The notes: generated from the letters alone by a model not told the origin. Shown: positions 48,590 through 58,615, counted from the first letter of the stretch. The stretch: 64,000 nt of DNA from Steroidobacteraceae bacterium (GCA_019187185.1 JABAQU010000018.1:27674-91673), one strand, 5' to 3'. Numbers and translations: made by a program.

Positions 48590-48985
48590 ATGAGCCAGAT
48601 TCCCGCAGACCTCAGATTCGCCCGGAGCCACGAGTGGGTGAAACCCCTCGCCGACGGCACGGTCGAAATCGGCATCAGCGATCATGCGCAGGCCGCACTG
48701 GGTGATCTCGTGTTCGTCGAAGTGCCGAGCGTCGGACGCTCGCTCGCGGCCGGCGAGGCCTGCGCGGTGGTCGAATCGGTGAAGGCGGCGTCCGACGTGT
48801 ACAGCCCGATTGCCGGCACCGTCGTCGCGGCCAACGCCGACCTCGCGAGCACGCCCGAGCTGATCAACCAGGATCCGTACGGCAGCGGCTGGATGATCCG
48901 GCTGAAGCCGGTCGATCCCGCGGCCGTCGACTCGTTGTTGTCCGCGACGGATTACGAGGCGCAGCTGCAGGCCGAAGGCGCATAG
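48590..48985 (+). CDS. gcvH: Glycine cleavage system H protein
   Basis: This 131-residue carrier holds the lipoyl group on Lys65 in [10 protein letters not shown]. The start RFARSHEW and [18 protein letters not shown] are typical. GGAGAG lies at the right distance before the ATG. It is the mobile arm joining the T and P proteins. Confidence 0.97.
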   Translation: MSQIPADLRFARSHEWVKPLADGTVEIGISDHAQAALGDLVFVEVPSVGRSLAAGEACAVVESVKAASDVYSPIAGTVVAANADLASTPELINQDPYGSGWMIRLKPVDPAAVDSLLSATDYEAQLQAEGA

Positions 48986-48995
48986 GGGCAAGGCG

Positions 48996-50369
48996 ATGCC
49001 GTTCATTCCACATACCGACGAGGACGTCCGCGACATGCTCGCGGCGATTGGTGCGCCGTCGATCGACGCACTGTTCGACGAAATCCCGCGCGAGCTGCGC
49101 ACGCAGGCCCTCGCCGGGATTCCCGCGGGGCTCTCCGAACTCGAAGTCGGGCGCCTGATGAGCGAGCGCGCGGCGCAGGATGGCCGGCCGCTGTCGTTCC
49201 TTGGTGCGGGCGCCTATGAGCACCACATCCCGTCGGCGGTCTGGGCCATCGTCACGCGCGGCGAGATCTACAGCGCCTATACGCCCTACCAGGCCGAGGC
49301 GAGCCAGGGCACGCTGCAGGCGATCTACGAGTACCAGACGATGATGGCGTCGCTCACCGGCATGCAGGTGTCGAATGCGACGCTGTACGACGGCGCCTCG
49401 GCACTCGCGGAAGCGGCGCTGATGGCGGTGCGCGCGCACCGCAAGTCGAAGTCGCTGCGCCTGCTCGTGCCGACGACCGTGCACCCGCATTACCGCAGGG
49501 TCGCGGTCGCGACCGCGAGCCAGCAGGACCTGCGATTCGACCCGGTGCCGTACGTGCGCGAAACGGGCCGCGTGGATCCGGCTGCGCTCGCGCCGCACGC
49601 GGGCGAGGACATCACGGCGCTCGTGATCCAGCAGCCGAACTTCTTCGGCGCGCTCGAGGACGTCGATGCGCTCACCGACTGGGCGCACGCGCAGGGCGCA
49701 CTCGTGATCGCGGTCGTGAACCCGACGTCGCTCGCGCTGCTGAAGCCGCCCGGTGAGTGGGGCGCGACGGGTGCCGACATCGTGGTGGGCGAGGGCCAGC
49801 CGCTCGGCGTGCCGCTCTCCTCCGGCGGGCCGTACTTCGGTTTCATGACGACGCGCATGGAGTTCGTGCGCCAGATGCCCGGCCGCATCGTCGGCCGCAC
49901 CGTCGACCTCGACGGCCGCGAAGGCTTTGCGCTCACGCTGCAGGCACGCGAGCAGCACATCCGGCGTGGCAAGGCGACCTCGAACATCTGCACGAACCAG
50001 GGCCTGCTGATGACTGCGGCGACGATCTACCTCTCCATCATGGGACCGGAGGGACTCGAGCGCGTCGCCGCGCAGTCGGCGGCGCGGGCCCGCGAGCTGG
50101 TCGCCGCACTCACGCGCATCAAGGGCGTGCGCCGCGGCTTCGAGGGCGCGCATTTCCACGAGGCGGTGCTGCTGCTCGACCGGCCCGTCGCGGGCGTGCT
50201 GCGTGAACTCGCGAGCCGCGGGATCCTCGGCGGTTACGACCTGTCCACGCACTACCCGGAACTCGGCGCGGCGCTGCTCGTGTGCGCGACCGAAACCCGC
50301 ACCAGCGAAGACATCGAACGCTACGCCACGACGCTCGCCGACGTGCTGCGCGCCGCGCGCGCCGCCTGA
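48996..50369 (+). CDS. gcvPA: Glycine dehydrogenase subunit 1
   Basis: This 457-residue subunit is the N-terminal half of the P protein, which decarboxylates glycine with pyridoxal phosphate. [13 protein letters not shown] and the [15 protein letters not shown] segment are diagnostic for the split form. The half does not carry the PLP lysine, which is in the partner gene. The split P protein contrasts with the single GcvP of E. coli. Confidence 0.96.
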   Translation: MPFIPHTDEDVRDMLAAIGAPSIDALFDEIPRELRTQALAGIPAGLSELEVGRLMSERAAQDGRPLSFLGAGAYEHHIPSAVWAIVTRGEIYSAYTPYQAEASQGTLQAIYEYQTMMASLTGMQVSNATLYDGASALAEAALMAVRAHRKSKSLRLLVPTTVHPHYRRVAVATASQQDLRFDPVPYVRETGRVDPAALAPHAGEDITALVIQQPNFFGALEDVDALTDWAHAQGALVIAVVNPTSLALLKPPGEWGATGADIVVGEGQPLGVPLSSGGPYFGFMTTRMEFVRQMPGRIVGRTVDLDGREGFALTLQAREQHIRRGKATSNICTNQGLLMTAATIYLSIMGPEGLERVAAQSAARARELVAALTRIKGVRRGFEGAHFHEAVLLLDRPVAGVLRELASRGILGGYDLSTHYPELGAALLVCATETRTSEDIERYATTLADVLRAARAA

Positions 50370-50384
50370 CACAGGACAACGACC

Positions 50385-51860
50385 ATGCCCCATCGCCGTG
50401 AAAAGCTGATCTTCGAGTACTCGCGCGCCGGCCGCGGCGCCGTCGGGCAATGGCCCGCGAAGGCCGCGGCACCCGCCGACATCCCGGCCGCCCTGCGCCG
50501 CTCGAAGAGGCCCCTGCTGCCCGAAGTGAGTGAACTCGAGGCCGTGCGCCATTACACGCGCCTCTCGCAGCTGAACTTCTCGATCGACACGCACTTCTAT
50601 CCGCTCGGCTCCTGCACGATGAAGTACAACCCGAAGGCCTGCAACCAGTACGCGCTGCTGCCGGAGTTCACGGGCCGGCATCCTCTGGCGCCGGAGACGC
50701 ACGGCCAGGGCTTCCTCGCCTGCATGTACGAGCTGCAGGACATGCTGAAGGAAGTGACCGGCATGCGTGGCGTGTCGCTGACGCCGATGGCCGGCGCACA
50801 CGGCGAGTTCGCGGGCGTCGCGATGATCCGTGCCTATCACCGCGCGCGCGGCGACCTCGCGCGGAACGAGATCATCGTGCCGGAAGCCGCGCATGGCACG
50901 AACCCCGCGACCGCGACGATGTGCGGCTGCGTCGTGCGAGAGATCCCGGTGCGCGCCGACGGCGACGTGGACGTCGAGGCGCTGAAGGCGGCCGTCGGCC
51001 CGAACACCGCGGGCATCATGCTCACGAATCCCTCGACGCTCGGCGTGTTCGAACGGCGCATCGGGGAGGTGGCGGCGATCGTGCACGCCGCCGGCGGGCT
51101 GCTCTACTACGACGGCGCGAACCTGAACGCGATCCTCGGCAAGGTGCGCCCCGGCGACATGGGCTTCGACGTGATCCACATGAACCTGCACAAGACCTTC
51201 TCGACGCCGCACGGCGGCGGCGGGCCGGGCTCGGGCGCGGTCGGCGTCAGCGAGCGGCTGCTGCCGTTTCTGCCGATCCCGATCGTCGGTCGCGAGGGCG
51301 AGCGCTATCGCTGGCTCACCGAGGAGGACCTGCCGCAGTCGATCGGCCGCCTGTCGGCGTTCATGGGCAACGCGGGCGTGCTGCTGCGCGCCTATGTCTA
51401 CATGCGCATGCTCGGTCGCGAGGGCATGAGCCGGGTCGGCGAGTTCGCGACGTTGAATGCGAACTACCTGCTCGCGCGCCTCAGGCAGGCCGGCTACACG
51501 GCAGCCTATCCGCAGCGCCGCGCGAGCCACGAGTTCATCATCACCGCGAAGCGCGAGGCGAAGGACCACGATGTCACGGCGATGGACATCGCCAAGCGGC
51601 TGCTCGACTACGGGTTTCACGCGCCGACCACCTATTTCCCGCTGCTCGTGCCGGAGTGCCTGCTGATCGAGCCGACCGAGACCGAGAGCAAGGAGGCGCT
51701 CGATGCCTTCATCGACGCGATGGTGAAGATCCGCCAGGAGGCCGAGAGTGATCCGAAGCTGCTGAAGGGCGCGCCGCACACGCTGCCCGTGCGCCGGCTC
51801 GACGACGTGCGCGCGGCGCGCCAGCTCGACCTCGCGTGGCGGCCCGGCGCGGCGGCCTGA
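50385..51860 (+). CDS. gcvPB: Glycine dehydrogenase subunit 2
   Basis: This 491-residue C-terminal half carries the PLP-binding lysine in [20 protein letters not shown]. The N-terminal [12 protein letters not shown] and [13 protein letters not shown] are typical. It follows gcvPA by 15 bases and ends in a TGATG overlap with dgkA. Confidence 0.96.
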   Translation: MPHRREKLIFEYSRAGRGAVGQWPAKAAAPADIPAALRRSKRPLLPEVSELEAVRHYTRLSQLNFSIDTHFYPLGSCTMKYNPKACNQYALLPEFTGRHPLAPETHGQGFLACMYELQDMLKEVTGMRGVSLTPMAGAHGEFAGVAMIRAYHRARGDLARNEIIVPEAAHGTNPATATMCGCVVREIPVRADGDVDVEALKAAVGPNTAGIMLTNPSTLGVFERRIGEVAAIVHAAGGLLYYDGANLNAILGKVRPGDMGFDVIHMNLHKTFSTPHGGGGPGSGAVGVSERLLPFLPIPIVGREGERYRWLTEEDLPQSIGRLSAFMGNAGVLLRAYVYMRMLGREGMSRVGEFATLNANYLLARLRQAGYTAAYPQRRASHEFIITAKREAKDHDVTAMDIAKRLLDYGFHAPTTYFPLLVPECLLIEPTETESKEALDAFIDAMVKIRQEAESDPKLLKGAPHTLPVRRLDDVRAARQLDLAWRPGAAA

Positions 51861-52225
51861 TGGAGCGCGACAAGCCGCAGGGCGTGCTGCGCCTCGCGCG
51901 GGCGTTTGCGGTGAGCGGCAAGGGGCTCGCCGGCGCCTGGCGGGAAGAGGCGGCGTTCCGGCAGGAGGTCGCGTTTGCGATCCTCGCGGTGCCGGCCGGC
52001 CTGTGGCTTGGACGCAGCGGCGTCGAACGTGCTCTACTCGTCGCGCCGGTGCTGCTGGTGCTGGTCGTCGAGCTCGTCAACAGCGCGATCGAGGCGACCG
52101 TGGACCGCATCGGCCCCGAGCGGCACGCGCTCGCGGCGCTCGCCAAGGACATCGGCTCGGCTGCGGTGCTCATGGCGTTCGTGCTGTGCGGCGTCGTGTG
52201 GGCACTCGTGCTCACGGGTCATTGA
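51860..52225 (+). CDS. dgkA: Diacylglycerol kinase
   Basis: This 121-residue, three-helix membrane enzyme recycles diacylglycerol from membrane-derived oligosaccharide or LPS modification. The surface helix GLAGAWREEAAFRQEVAFAI and the active-site helix ELVNSAIEATVDRIG with its two conserved glutamates are present. Length is that of E. coli DgkA. It overlaps the gcvPB stop. Confidence 0.95.
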   Translation: MERDKPQGVLRLARAFAVSGKGLAGAWREEAAFRQEVAFAILAVPAGLWLGRSGVERALLVAPVLLVLVVELVNSAIEATVDRIGPERHALAALAKDIGSAAVLMAFVLCGVVWALVLTGH

Positions 52226-52239
52226 TCGATCGGAAATAC

Positions 52240-53172
52240 ATGCCTGCACTGATCTGTGGTTCGGTTGCCTACGACACCGTGATGGTCTTCGATGGACGGT
52301 TCAAGGATCACATCCTCGCCGACCGCATTCACCTGCTGAATGTCTCGTTCCTCGTGCCGGGCATGCGGCGCAATTTCGGCGGCTGCGCCGGCAATATCGC
52401 CTACAACCTGAAACTCCTCGGCAGCGAGGGACACGCGATGGCCGTGGTCGGCAGCGACTTCGGCCCCTACGAGGCGTGGATGCGCGCGAACGGGCTGTCG
52501 CTCGCGTACATCGACCGGATGGACAGCGAGTACACGCCGCAGGCCTTCATCACGACCGATCTCGATTCGAACCAGATCACGGCCTTTCACCCGGGCTCGA
52601 TGCTGTTCGCGCACAGGAACCGCATCCCGACGGATGCGGGCATCCGCTTCGGCGTCGTTGCGCCGGAGAACCGCGAGGGCATGATCGAGCACTCGGAACA
52701 ATTCGTTGCTGCCGGCATCCCGGTGCTGTTCGACCCGGGGCAGGGGCTGCCGCTGTTCAACGGCGAGGACCTGCGCAAGTTCATCGACGAGGCGACGTGG
52801 GTCGCCGTCAATGACTACGAGGGCAACCTCCTCGCCGAGCGCACCGGGTGGTCGCTCGAGGCCATCGCCTCGAAGGTCGAGGCGCTGATCGTCACGCGCG
52901 GTGGCAAGGGCTCGACCATCCACGCGCAGGGTCGCGTCCACGAGATTCCGGCCGCGCCGATCGCGAAGCTCGCCGACCCGACCGGCTGCGGTGACGCGTA
53001 TCGCGCGGGGCTCCTCCACGGCCTGCAGCAGGGGCTCGACTGGCCGACGACCGGCCGCATCGCCTCGCTGATGGGCGCGATCAAGATCGAGCATCATGGC
53101 ACGCAGAACCATCGCTTCGGGCACGCCGATTTCGCAGCGCGCTTCCGCGACAGCTTCGGCCGGGACATCTGA
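52240..53172 (+). CDS. PfkB-family carbohydrate/nucleoside kinase (adenosine-kinase-like)
   Basis: This 310-residue ribokinase-fold enzyme has the first PfkB signature GGCAGNIAYNLKLLG and the second DPTGCGDAYRAGLL, where the aspartate of GCGD is the catalytic base. The pattern of the first half (SFLVPGMRRNFGG) matches proteins annotated as bacterial adenosine kinase. The substrate is not proved. It is in a forward run with dgkA and the large protease. Confidence 0.88.
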   Translation: MPALICGSVAYDTVMVFDGRFKDHILADRIHLLNVSFLVPGMRRNFGGCAGNIAYNLKLLGSEGHAMAVVGSDFGPYEAWMRANGLSLAYIDRMDSEYTPQAFITTDLDSNQITAFHPGSMLFAHRNRIPTDAGIRFGVVAPENREGMIEHSEQFVAAGIPVLFDPGQGLPLFNGEDLRKFIDEATWVAVNDYEGNLLAERTGWSLEAIASKVEALIVTRGGKGSTIHAQGRVHEIPAAPIAKLADPTGCGDAYRAGLLHGLQQGLDWPTTGRIASLMGAIKIEHHGTQNHRFGHADFAARFRDSFGRDI

Positions 53173-53173
53173 C

Positions 53174-56032
53174 ATGCGAAAGTACGCGCGCTACGCCTGC
53201 CTTTTCCTCCTCGCAGCCACGGCCGCACAGGCGCAGCTCGTGCGCGAGGCGCCGCCGCCCGCCGCCCCGCCACCGGAGCCCGTGGTCGGCGTCGAGCCGG
53301 CCGACAGCGGCTGGACGCAGACGCTCGAGCGCATCGCGCAGAGCGTCGTGGCGATCCAGGTCGACCAGACGCGCGCCTTCGACACCGAATGGAACAACTC
53401 GTCGCAGGCGACCGGATTCGTCGTCGACGCCGAGCGCGGCCTCGTATTGACGAACCGCCATGTCGTGACCCCGGGCCCGGTGATCGCCGAAGCGACGTTC
53501 CTGAACCGCGAGGAAGTGCAGCTCTATCCGGTCTATCGCGACCCGGTGCACGACTTCGGCATCTATCGCTACGACCCGTCGAAGCTGCGCTTCATCAAGC
53601 CGAAAGCGTTGCCGCTCTATCCGCAAGGCGCCGAAGTCGGGCGCGAGATCCGCGTCGTCGGCAACAACGCGGGCGAGCAATTGTCGATCCTCGCAGGCAC
53701 GCTCGCACGGCTCGACCGGCAGGCGCCCGAGTACGGTGTCGGCAAGTACAACGACTTCAACACGTTCTACCTGCAGGCCGCGTCGGGCACCTCGGGCGGG
53801 TCGTCGGGATCACCGGTGATCGACATCCAGGGACGCGTCGTTGCGCTGAACGCGGGCGGCTCGAGCGCCGCCGCGTCGAGCTTCTACCTGCCGCTCGGGC
53901 GCGTGAAGCGCGCGCTCGAACTGATCCAGGCCGGCAAGCCGGTGCCGCGCGGCACGCTGCAGACCACGTTCATCTATACGCCGTTCGACGAGCTGCGCCG
54001 CCTCGGTCTGCAGCCGTCGACCGAGGCGGCCGTGCGCAAGGCGTTCCCGGACTACACGGGCATGCTGGTCGTCGCGCAGGTGCAGCCGGGCAGCGGCGCC
54101 GCGGCGGCGCTGCAGCCGGGCGATGTGCTCGTGCGCGTGAACGGCAAATTCCTCACGCAATTCGAGCCGCTGAATGCCGTGCTCGACGATCATGTCGGCG
54201 CACCGATCGAACTCGAACTGCAGCGGGGCGGCGCGATCGTCTCGGCAAAGCTCACCGTGGACGACCTGCGCAGCATCACGCCCGACGAATACCTCGAATT
54301 CGGCGAGGCGGTCGTCAATACGCTCTCCTACCAGATGGCGCGCCACATGAATGTCCCGGTGCGCGGCGCGTTCGTCGCCAATCCGGGCTATGCGCTCGGC
54401 GCGTCCGGCGTACCGCGCGGCGCGGTCATCACCTCGGTGAACGGCACGTCGATTGCGGGCATCGCGGATCTCGAGCAGGCGATCGCGAAACTCGGCGACG
54501 GCGATCGCACGACCGTGCGCTACTCGACCATCGACGACCCGAACGGCAGCCAGCTGCGCTCGGTGCGCATGGACCGGCGCTGGTTCCCGGCGCAACGCTG
54601 CAAGCGCAACGACGCCACCGGTTACTGGGATTGTCGCGCGCTCGCGGCGGGCCCGCCGCCGAAGGCGCCGGCCGTCAGCAGCACCGTGTTCCAGAGCGTC
54701 GCCGATGCGCACGTTGCGCGTGTGGTGCCCTCGCTCGTGCAGGTCACTTTCGACATGCCCTACGCGGTGGCCGGCGTGACCGAGCGCAATTACCACGGCA
54801 CGGGTCTCGTGGTCGATGCCGCGCGCGGACTCGTGGTCGTCGATCGCAATACGGTGCCCGTTTCGCTCGGCGACGTGAGCGTCACCTTCGCCGGCACGCT
54901 CGAGGTGCCGGGCCGCGTCGTGTTCGTGCATCCGCTGCACAACTATTCGATCGTCCAGTACGACCCGACATTGATCGGCACGACGCCGGTACGCAGCGCG
55001 CGGCTCGGCACGAAGCCGCTGCGTCCGGGCGACGAAGTGACCGTGGTCGGGCTGTCGGCGGATACCGGTCTCAAGACGCGCACGGCGAGTGTCGCAGACC
55101 TCGACCCCATCGCATTGCCGCTGTCACGCACGATGCAGTTTCGCGAGTCGAACCTCGAAACGATCGATCTCGTGAACGGGCCGCAGGATTTCGACGGCGT
55201 GCTGCTCGACAAGTCCGGCGCGGTCGCGGGCATGTGGTCGAGCTTTGCGTCCGAGAGCGGCCGCGAGGTCGTGCAGCAGAACCTTGGCGTGCCGATCGAC
55301 GTGATCGCCGACATGCTCGAGCGCGTGCACAGCGGACGCGCGATCTACTCGCTCGAGGCCGAGCTTTTTCCGCAGCCGCTCGCGGCTGCGCGCCGCCTCG
55401 GGCTCGGCGACGAGTGGGTCAGGAAGCTCGAAAGCGCCAACTCCGGCGCGCGCCGGGTGCTCACTGTCACGCGCCTCGTCGGCGGCTCGGACGCGGCGCG
55501 CGAGCTGCAGCAGGGCGACCTGCTCCTCGCGATCGACGGCGCCGTGGTCACGCGCTTCCGCGACGTCGAGCGCGCCGTCGCCGACAAGACCTCGGTGAGG
55601 GTGACGGTCTGGCGCGGCAGTGCGGCGCTCGACCTCGAGGTTCGCATCGCCGCGCTGTCGGGTATCGACCTCACGCGCGTCGTACTGTGGGCGGGCGCAA
55701 CGCTGCATGCGCCCCATCGGGCGATGCTCGCCCAGCGCGGAATTCCGCCCGAGGGAGTTTATGTCGCCTATTTCGCGTACGGCTCGCCGGCCACGCGCTC
55801 CGGGCTTTTCCCGGGGCGGCGCATTGTCGCCGTGGACGGACAGGCCACGCCCGACCTCGATTCGTTCCTGAAGGCCGTGACGGGGCGCCCCGACCGGGCG
55901 TCGGTGCGCCTGACGACGATTGCCTGGAACAATGCACCCGACGTGATCACGCTGAAGCTCGACAAGCATTACTGGCCGGCCTACGAGCTGCGCCGCATCG
56001 GCGACGCGTGGGAACGCTACTCCCTCGAATAG
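53174..56032 (+). CDS. Large Nma111-like protein with active and degenerate serine protease domains and PDZ domains
   Basis: This 952-residue exported protein has a signal peptide of about 20 residues. The first trypsin-like domain has His96 (TNRHVV), Asp127 (HDFGIYRYD) and Ser211 in GGSSGSPV, the same variant active-site motif as yeast Nma111. PDZ regions follow near residues 270-370 and 410-480. A second protease-like domain begins near residue 510, but its His position reads DRNTV, the Asp position reads HNYSIVQYD and no GxSG loop is seen, so it is inactive. Further PDZ-like regions lie near the C terminus. This doubled domain order matches Nma111, not ordinary DegP. Confidence 0.85.
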   Translation: MRKYARYACLFLLAATAAQAQLVREAPPPAAPPPEPVVGVEPADSGWTQTLERIAQSVVAIQVDQTRAFDTEWNNSSQATGFVVDAERGLVLTNRHVVTPGPVIAEATFLNREEVQLYPVYRDPVHDFGIYRYDPSKLRFIKPKALPLYPQGAEVGREIRVVGNNAGEQLSILAGTLARLDRQAPEYGVGKYNDFNTFYLQAASGTSGGSSGSPVIDIQGRVVALNAGGSSAAASSFYLPLGRVKRALELIQAGKPVPRGTLQTTFIYTPFDELRRLGLQPSTEAAVRKAFPDYTGMLVVAQVQPGSGAAAALQPGDVLVRVNGKFLTQFEPLNAVLDDHVGAPIELELQRGGAIVSAKLTVDDLRSITPDEYLEFGEAVVNTLSYQMARHMNVPVRGAFVANPGYALGASGVPRGAVITSVNGTSIAGIADLEQAIAKLGDGDRTTVRYSTIDDPNGSQLRSVRMDRRWFPAQRCKRNDATGYWDCRALAAGPPPKAPAVSSTVFQSVADAHVARVVPSLVQVTFDMPYAVAGVTERNYHGTGLVVDAARGLVVVDRNTVPVSLGDVSVTFAGTLEVPGRVVFVHPLHNYSIVQYDPTLIGTTPVRSARLGTKPLRPGDEVTVVGLSADTGLKTRTASVADLDPIALPLSRTMQFRESNLETIDLVNGPQDFDGVLLDKSGAVAGMWSSFASESGREVVQQNLGVPIDVIADMLERVHSGRAIYSLEAELFPQPLAAARRLGLGDEWVRKLESANSGARRVLTVTRLVGGSDAARELQQGDLLLAIDGAVVTRFRDVERAVADKTSVRVTVWRGSAALDLEVRIAALSGIDLTRVVLWAGATLHAPHRAMLAQRGIPPEGVYVAYFAYGSPATRSGLFPGRRIVAVDGQATPDLDSFLKAVTGRPDRASVRLTTIAWNNAPDVITLKLDKHYWPAYELRRIGDAWERYSLE

Positions 56033-56056
56033 ACGACGTTGCCGCCGGGCCCGGCT

Positions 56057-56065
56057 TGGTAGAAT
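56057..56065 (+). promoter_or_regulatory. Extended -10 element for sua5
   Basis: TGGTAGAAT is a TGn-extended -10 with five of six matches that ends six bases before the sua5 ATG. No Shine-Dalgarno is present. Confidence 0.5.
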
Positions 56066-56071
56066 GCCTCG

Positions 56072-57100
56072 ATGGTCCGTATCGTCCGCGCCACACAGGC
56101 CGAAATCGATGAAGCCGTCACGGCCTTGCGTGACGGCGATCTCGTGGCATTTCCCACCGAAACCGTCTACGGGCTCGGCGCCAACGCGCAGAACCCGGCG
56201 GCGGTGCAAAAGATTTTCGAGGCCAAGGGCCGCCCGACGACGCACCCGGTCATCGTCCATCTCGACAGCCCGAAATACCTGCACCGCTGGGTGCGCGAGG
56301 TCCCCGACGCGGCGCAGGCGCTCGGCGAGCGGTTCTGGCCCGGTCCGCTGACGCTCGTGCTGCCCCGCAACCCCAACGTGCACGACATCGTCACCGGCGG
56401 GCAGGACACGATCGCAGTGCGCGTCCCGGCGCATCCGATGGCCCAACAACTGCTCACCGCCTTCGGCGGCGGCATTGCCGCGCCTTCCGCCAACCGCTAC
56501 GGCCGCATCTCGCCGACACGCGCCGAACACGTGCGCGACGAGCTCGGCGACGCCGTGCGCATCGTGCTCGACGGCGGCGAATCGCAGGTCGGTCTCGAGT
56601 CCACCATCGTCGCGCTCGACGGTGCAGGCGTGCGCCTGCTGCGCCCCGGCGCCGTGACGCTCGCGCAGCTGCGGCAGGTCGTGGGCGACGTGCAGGTCGG
56701 AGTGCCGAGCCCGGCGCCACGGGTGCCGGGCAGTGCGCCGGTGCACTACGCGCCCGCGACCCCGATGACCATCGTGCCCGCCGACGAGATCGACACGCGC
56801 GCCGAAGATGCCTCGGAAGGCGGCCGCCGCATCGCGGTGCTCGCGCAGCGGCTGCCGCTCAAGACCTACCCCTCGGTCACCTGGATCAACGCGGGCCGGC
56901 GCGCCGACGCCTATGCGCACGACCTCTACGCCAACCTGCGCACACTCGACAAGGCCGGGTGCGAGCAGATCCTCGTGCAGGAAGTGCCCGGCGACGACAA
57001 ATGGGACGCGATCCGCGATCGCCTGCTGCGCGGGGCCGCGGCGAACGAGGTCGAGGGTGCCGACGCCTCGGTATCCGGGGCGCTCGGCCCGATGCCCTGA
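56072..57100 (+). CDS. sua5: L-threonylcarbamoyladenylate synthase, Sua5 type
   Basis: This 342-residue enzyme starts the synthesis of t6A in tRNA. The catalytic part has FPTETVYGLGA, KGRPTTHPVIVH, FWPGPLT and SANRYGRIS. The additional C-terminal Sua5 domain of about 120 residues, after the linker APRVPGSAPVHYAPATP, separates it from the short TsaC of E. coli. The stop overlaps the next reading frame. Confidence 0.95.
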   Translation: MVRIVRATQAEIDEAVTALRDGDLVAFPTETVYGLGANAQNPAAVQKIFEAKGRPTTHPVIVHLDSPKYLHRWVREVPDAAQALGERFWPGPLTLVLPRNPNVHDIVTGGQDTIAVRVPAHPMAQQLLTAFGGGIAAPSANRYGRISPTRAEHVRDELGDAVRIVLDGGESQVGLESTIVALDGAGVRLLRPGAVTLAQLRQVVGDVQVGVPSPAPRVPGSAPVHYAPATPMTIVPADEIDTRAEDASEGGRRIAVLAQRLPLKTYPSVTWINAGRRADAYAHDLYANLRTLDKAGCEQILVQEVPGDDKWDAIRDRLLRGAAANEVEGADASVSGALGPMP

Positions 57101-57474
57101 AAGACAGCGCCCTGCTGCTGGTTGCCTTCGTGCTGGCGGGCTGCGCGGGTTCGCCGCGGGCGGGCGATCCCGCCGAAGTTTCCTCGTATGGGTGCATGCG
57201 CGCCGCAGTCGCCGCTCTCCCGGCCGGTCTCGCGGACCCCCGTGCCCATTGCATCGCTTCGGGTCTGATCGCGCAGCGCTGCAGCGCGACCGAGGCGCGC
57301 CTCGCAGGGCTCGGCAAGGAAGTCCGAGATGTCTTCACGCACGGCGACGCATCGTGGCGAGACTGGCAGGCCGACCGCGCGGGCGTGCGATGCGCGCGCA
57401 CGATCGGCAGCGGGGCGGCGGAAGCCGATGCGCCCGCTGCGCTCGACGCCTGTTGCCGCGCGGCCGGGTATTGA
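57097..57474 (+). CDS. Putative small lipoprotein with non-standard CTG start
   Basis: The frame of 125 residues opens with CTG inside the sua5 stop (CTGA overlap). It gives a short lipoprotein signal ending in FVLAGC. The mature part has six cysteines and no recognised family. No ATG, GTG or TTG lies at a suitable place before the hydrophobic segment; an in-frame ATG near 57000 would start inside sua5 with an arginine-rich lead. Coding is supported mainly by the coherent signal peptide. Confidence 0.5.
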   Translation: MKDSALLLVAFVLAGCAGSPRAGDPAEVSSYGCMRAAVAALPAGLADPRAHCIASGLIAQRCSATEARLAGLGKEVRDVFTHGDASWRDWQADRAGVRCARTIGSGAAEADAPAALDACCRAAGY

Positions 57475-57499
57475 GGCGACCCGGCAACGGCGTCGCGTC

Positions 57500-58465
57500 T
57501 CAGTCGAGCGGACTGCGCACCGCAAGCCCGCCGCGGTTCAGCGCGTGCGTGTAGATCATGGTTGTCGTTACGTTGCTGTGCCCGAGGAGTTCCTGCACGG
57601 TGCGGATGTCGTAGCCGGATTCCAGCAGGTGCGTGGCGAAGCAGTGCCGGAACGTATGGCAGCTCGCCGGCTTCGTGATGGCAGCCCTTTGCACGGCGCC
57701 GCGCACCGCGCGCTGCACGACACTCGGGTGCAGATGATGCCGCACCGGCTGCCCGGTGTACGGGTCCGCGCACACACTCGTCGACGGAAACACGAATTGC
57801 CACGCCCAGCTCGTCGGGGCGGCGGGATACTTGCGGGCGAGCGAGTCGGGCAGCGAAACGCCGGGTCGCCCAAGCCGCCGCTCGTTGGCGAACCATTCGC
57901 GAAGCTTCACGAAGTGGCCCTCGATGGGTCGTCGCAGCGAATCGGGCAAGGTCGTGACCCTGTCCTTGCGGCCCTTGCCGTCGCGCACGATGAGCTCCCG
58001 GCGTGCGAGGTCCAGGTCCTTGACGCGGACCGAGAGCGCCTCCTCGAGGCGCAGGCCGCTGCCGTACAGGAGGCTCGCGACGAGCCAGGGCGTACCGTTC
58101 AACTCGGCGAGCACGCTCCTCGCCTCCTCGCGCGACAGGACGACCGGAATGTGACGGGGCTTTGCCGCGCGCGTGACATTCTCGAGCCACGGCAGATCCA
58201 CTTCGAGCACCTGCCGGTACAGGAACAGGATCGCGGCGAGCGCCTGGTTCTGGGTGGAGGCCGCCACATGGTCGTGGACCGCGAGCCGGCTCAGGAAGCC
58301 CTCGACCTCCGGGGCACCGAGATCGCGCGGATGCCGGCCATGATTCGCCCGAATGTACCTACGGATCCAGAAGAGATACGCCTTCTCGGTGCGAAGGCTC
58401 ATGCGCCGGGTCCGCATGAGCCGGCGGGACGTGGCAAGGAGCCCGGGTCGGGGGGTAGCATTCAT
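57500..58465 (-). CDS. intI: Integron integrase
   Basis: This 321-residue tyrosine recombinase inserts and excises cassettes by recombining attI and attC. The catalytic residues are Arg139 (GSGLRLEEAL), Lys near 164 (DGKGRKDR), His270 and Arg273 (HTFRH), His296 (LLGHSNV) and Tyr305 (MIYTH). The region between about 200 and 230 (SLPDSLARKYP, SWAWQFVFPS) is the added segment found only in integron integrases. The start at 58465 agrees with the family length; a longer frame upstream would cross the promoter. All key residues are intact, so it may be active. It is convergent with the putative lipoprotein gene. Confidence 0.95.
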   Translation of the reverse strand: MNATPRPGLLATSRRLMRTRRMSLRTEKAYLFWIRRYIRANHGRHPRDLGAPEVEGFLSRLAVHDHVAASTQNQALAAILFLYRQVLEVDLPWLENVTRAAKPRHIPVVLSREEARSVLAELNGTPWLVASLLYGSGLRLEEALSVRVKDLDLARRELIVRDGKGRKDRVTTLPDSLRRPIEGHFVKLREWFANERRLGRPGVSLPDSLARKYPAAPTSWAWQFVFPSTSVCADPYTGQPVRHHLHPSVVQRAVRGAVQRAAITKPASCHTFRHCFATHLLESGYDIRTVQELLGHSNVTTTMIYTHALNRGGLAVRSPLD

Positions 58466-58484
58466 TTGCGGGGACCGCCGGAAC

Positions 58485-58512
58485 GTTATACTGCAGTGCG
58501 CAGCCATGTCTC
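58485..58512 (-). promoter_or_regulatory. Integrase promoter candidate
   Basis: On the minus strand GAGACA (58512-58507) and TATAAC (58490-58485) are 16 bases apart; the -10 matches five of six bases. The same bases read GTTATAC on the plus strand, like a cassette core, so integrase could bind here and affect its own promoter. No LexA box of the usual form was found. Confidence 0.45.
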
Positions 58513-58559
58513 CAAATGAAACAGGAAGTTGCGGAAAGTGCCAGACGATTATCCGCCGC

Positions 58560-58609
58560 ATTCGTCCAGAAACATCACGACGCTTTTGTCGTCTAATTGG
58601 TAGTTAGGC
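58560..58609 (+). other. attI recombination region
   Basis: The first cassette core GTTAGGC (58603-58609) is preceded by an inverted half-core GTCTAAT (58591-58597), with CTTTTGTC before it. There is no folded attC to its left, so this is the insertion point. TCTAAT (58592-58597) could also be a -10 for the cassette promoter, but the -35 at 17 bases is weak. The left boundary of attI cannot be set from sequence. Confidence 0.65.
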
Positions 58610-58615
58610 AGCACT

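Noticed and set aside
48864..51779. 971-residue minus-strand frame opposite gcvPA/gcvPB
   Set aside because: Shadow of the real gcv genes; composition is biased and no motif is present.
58480..58510. LexA box before intI
   Set aside because: CTGCAGTGCGCAG at 58491 has CTG and CAG only seven bases apart, not ten, and lacks the AT-rich centre; SOS control is not supported by sequence.
58353..58607. 84-residue frame across the integrase start and attI
   Set aside because: It is antisense to the intI 5' end and covers its promoter.
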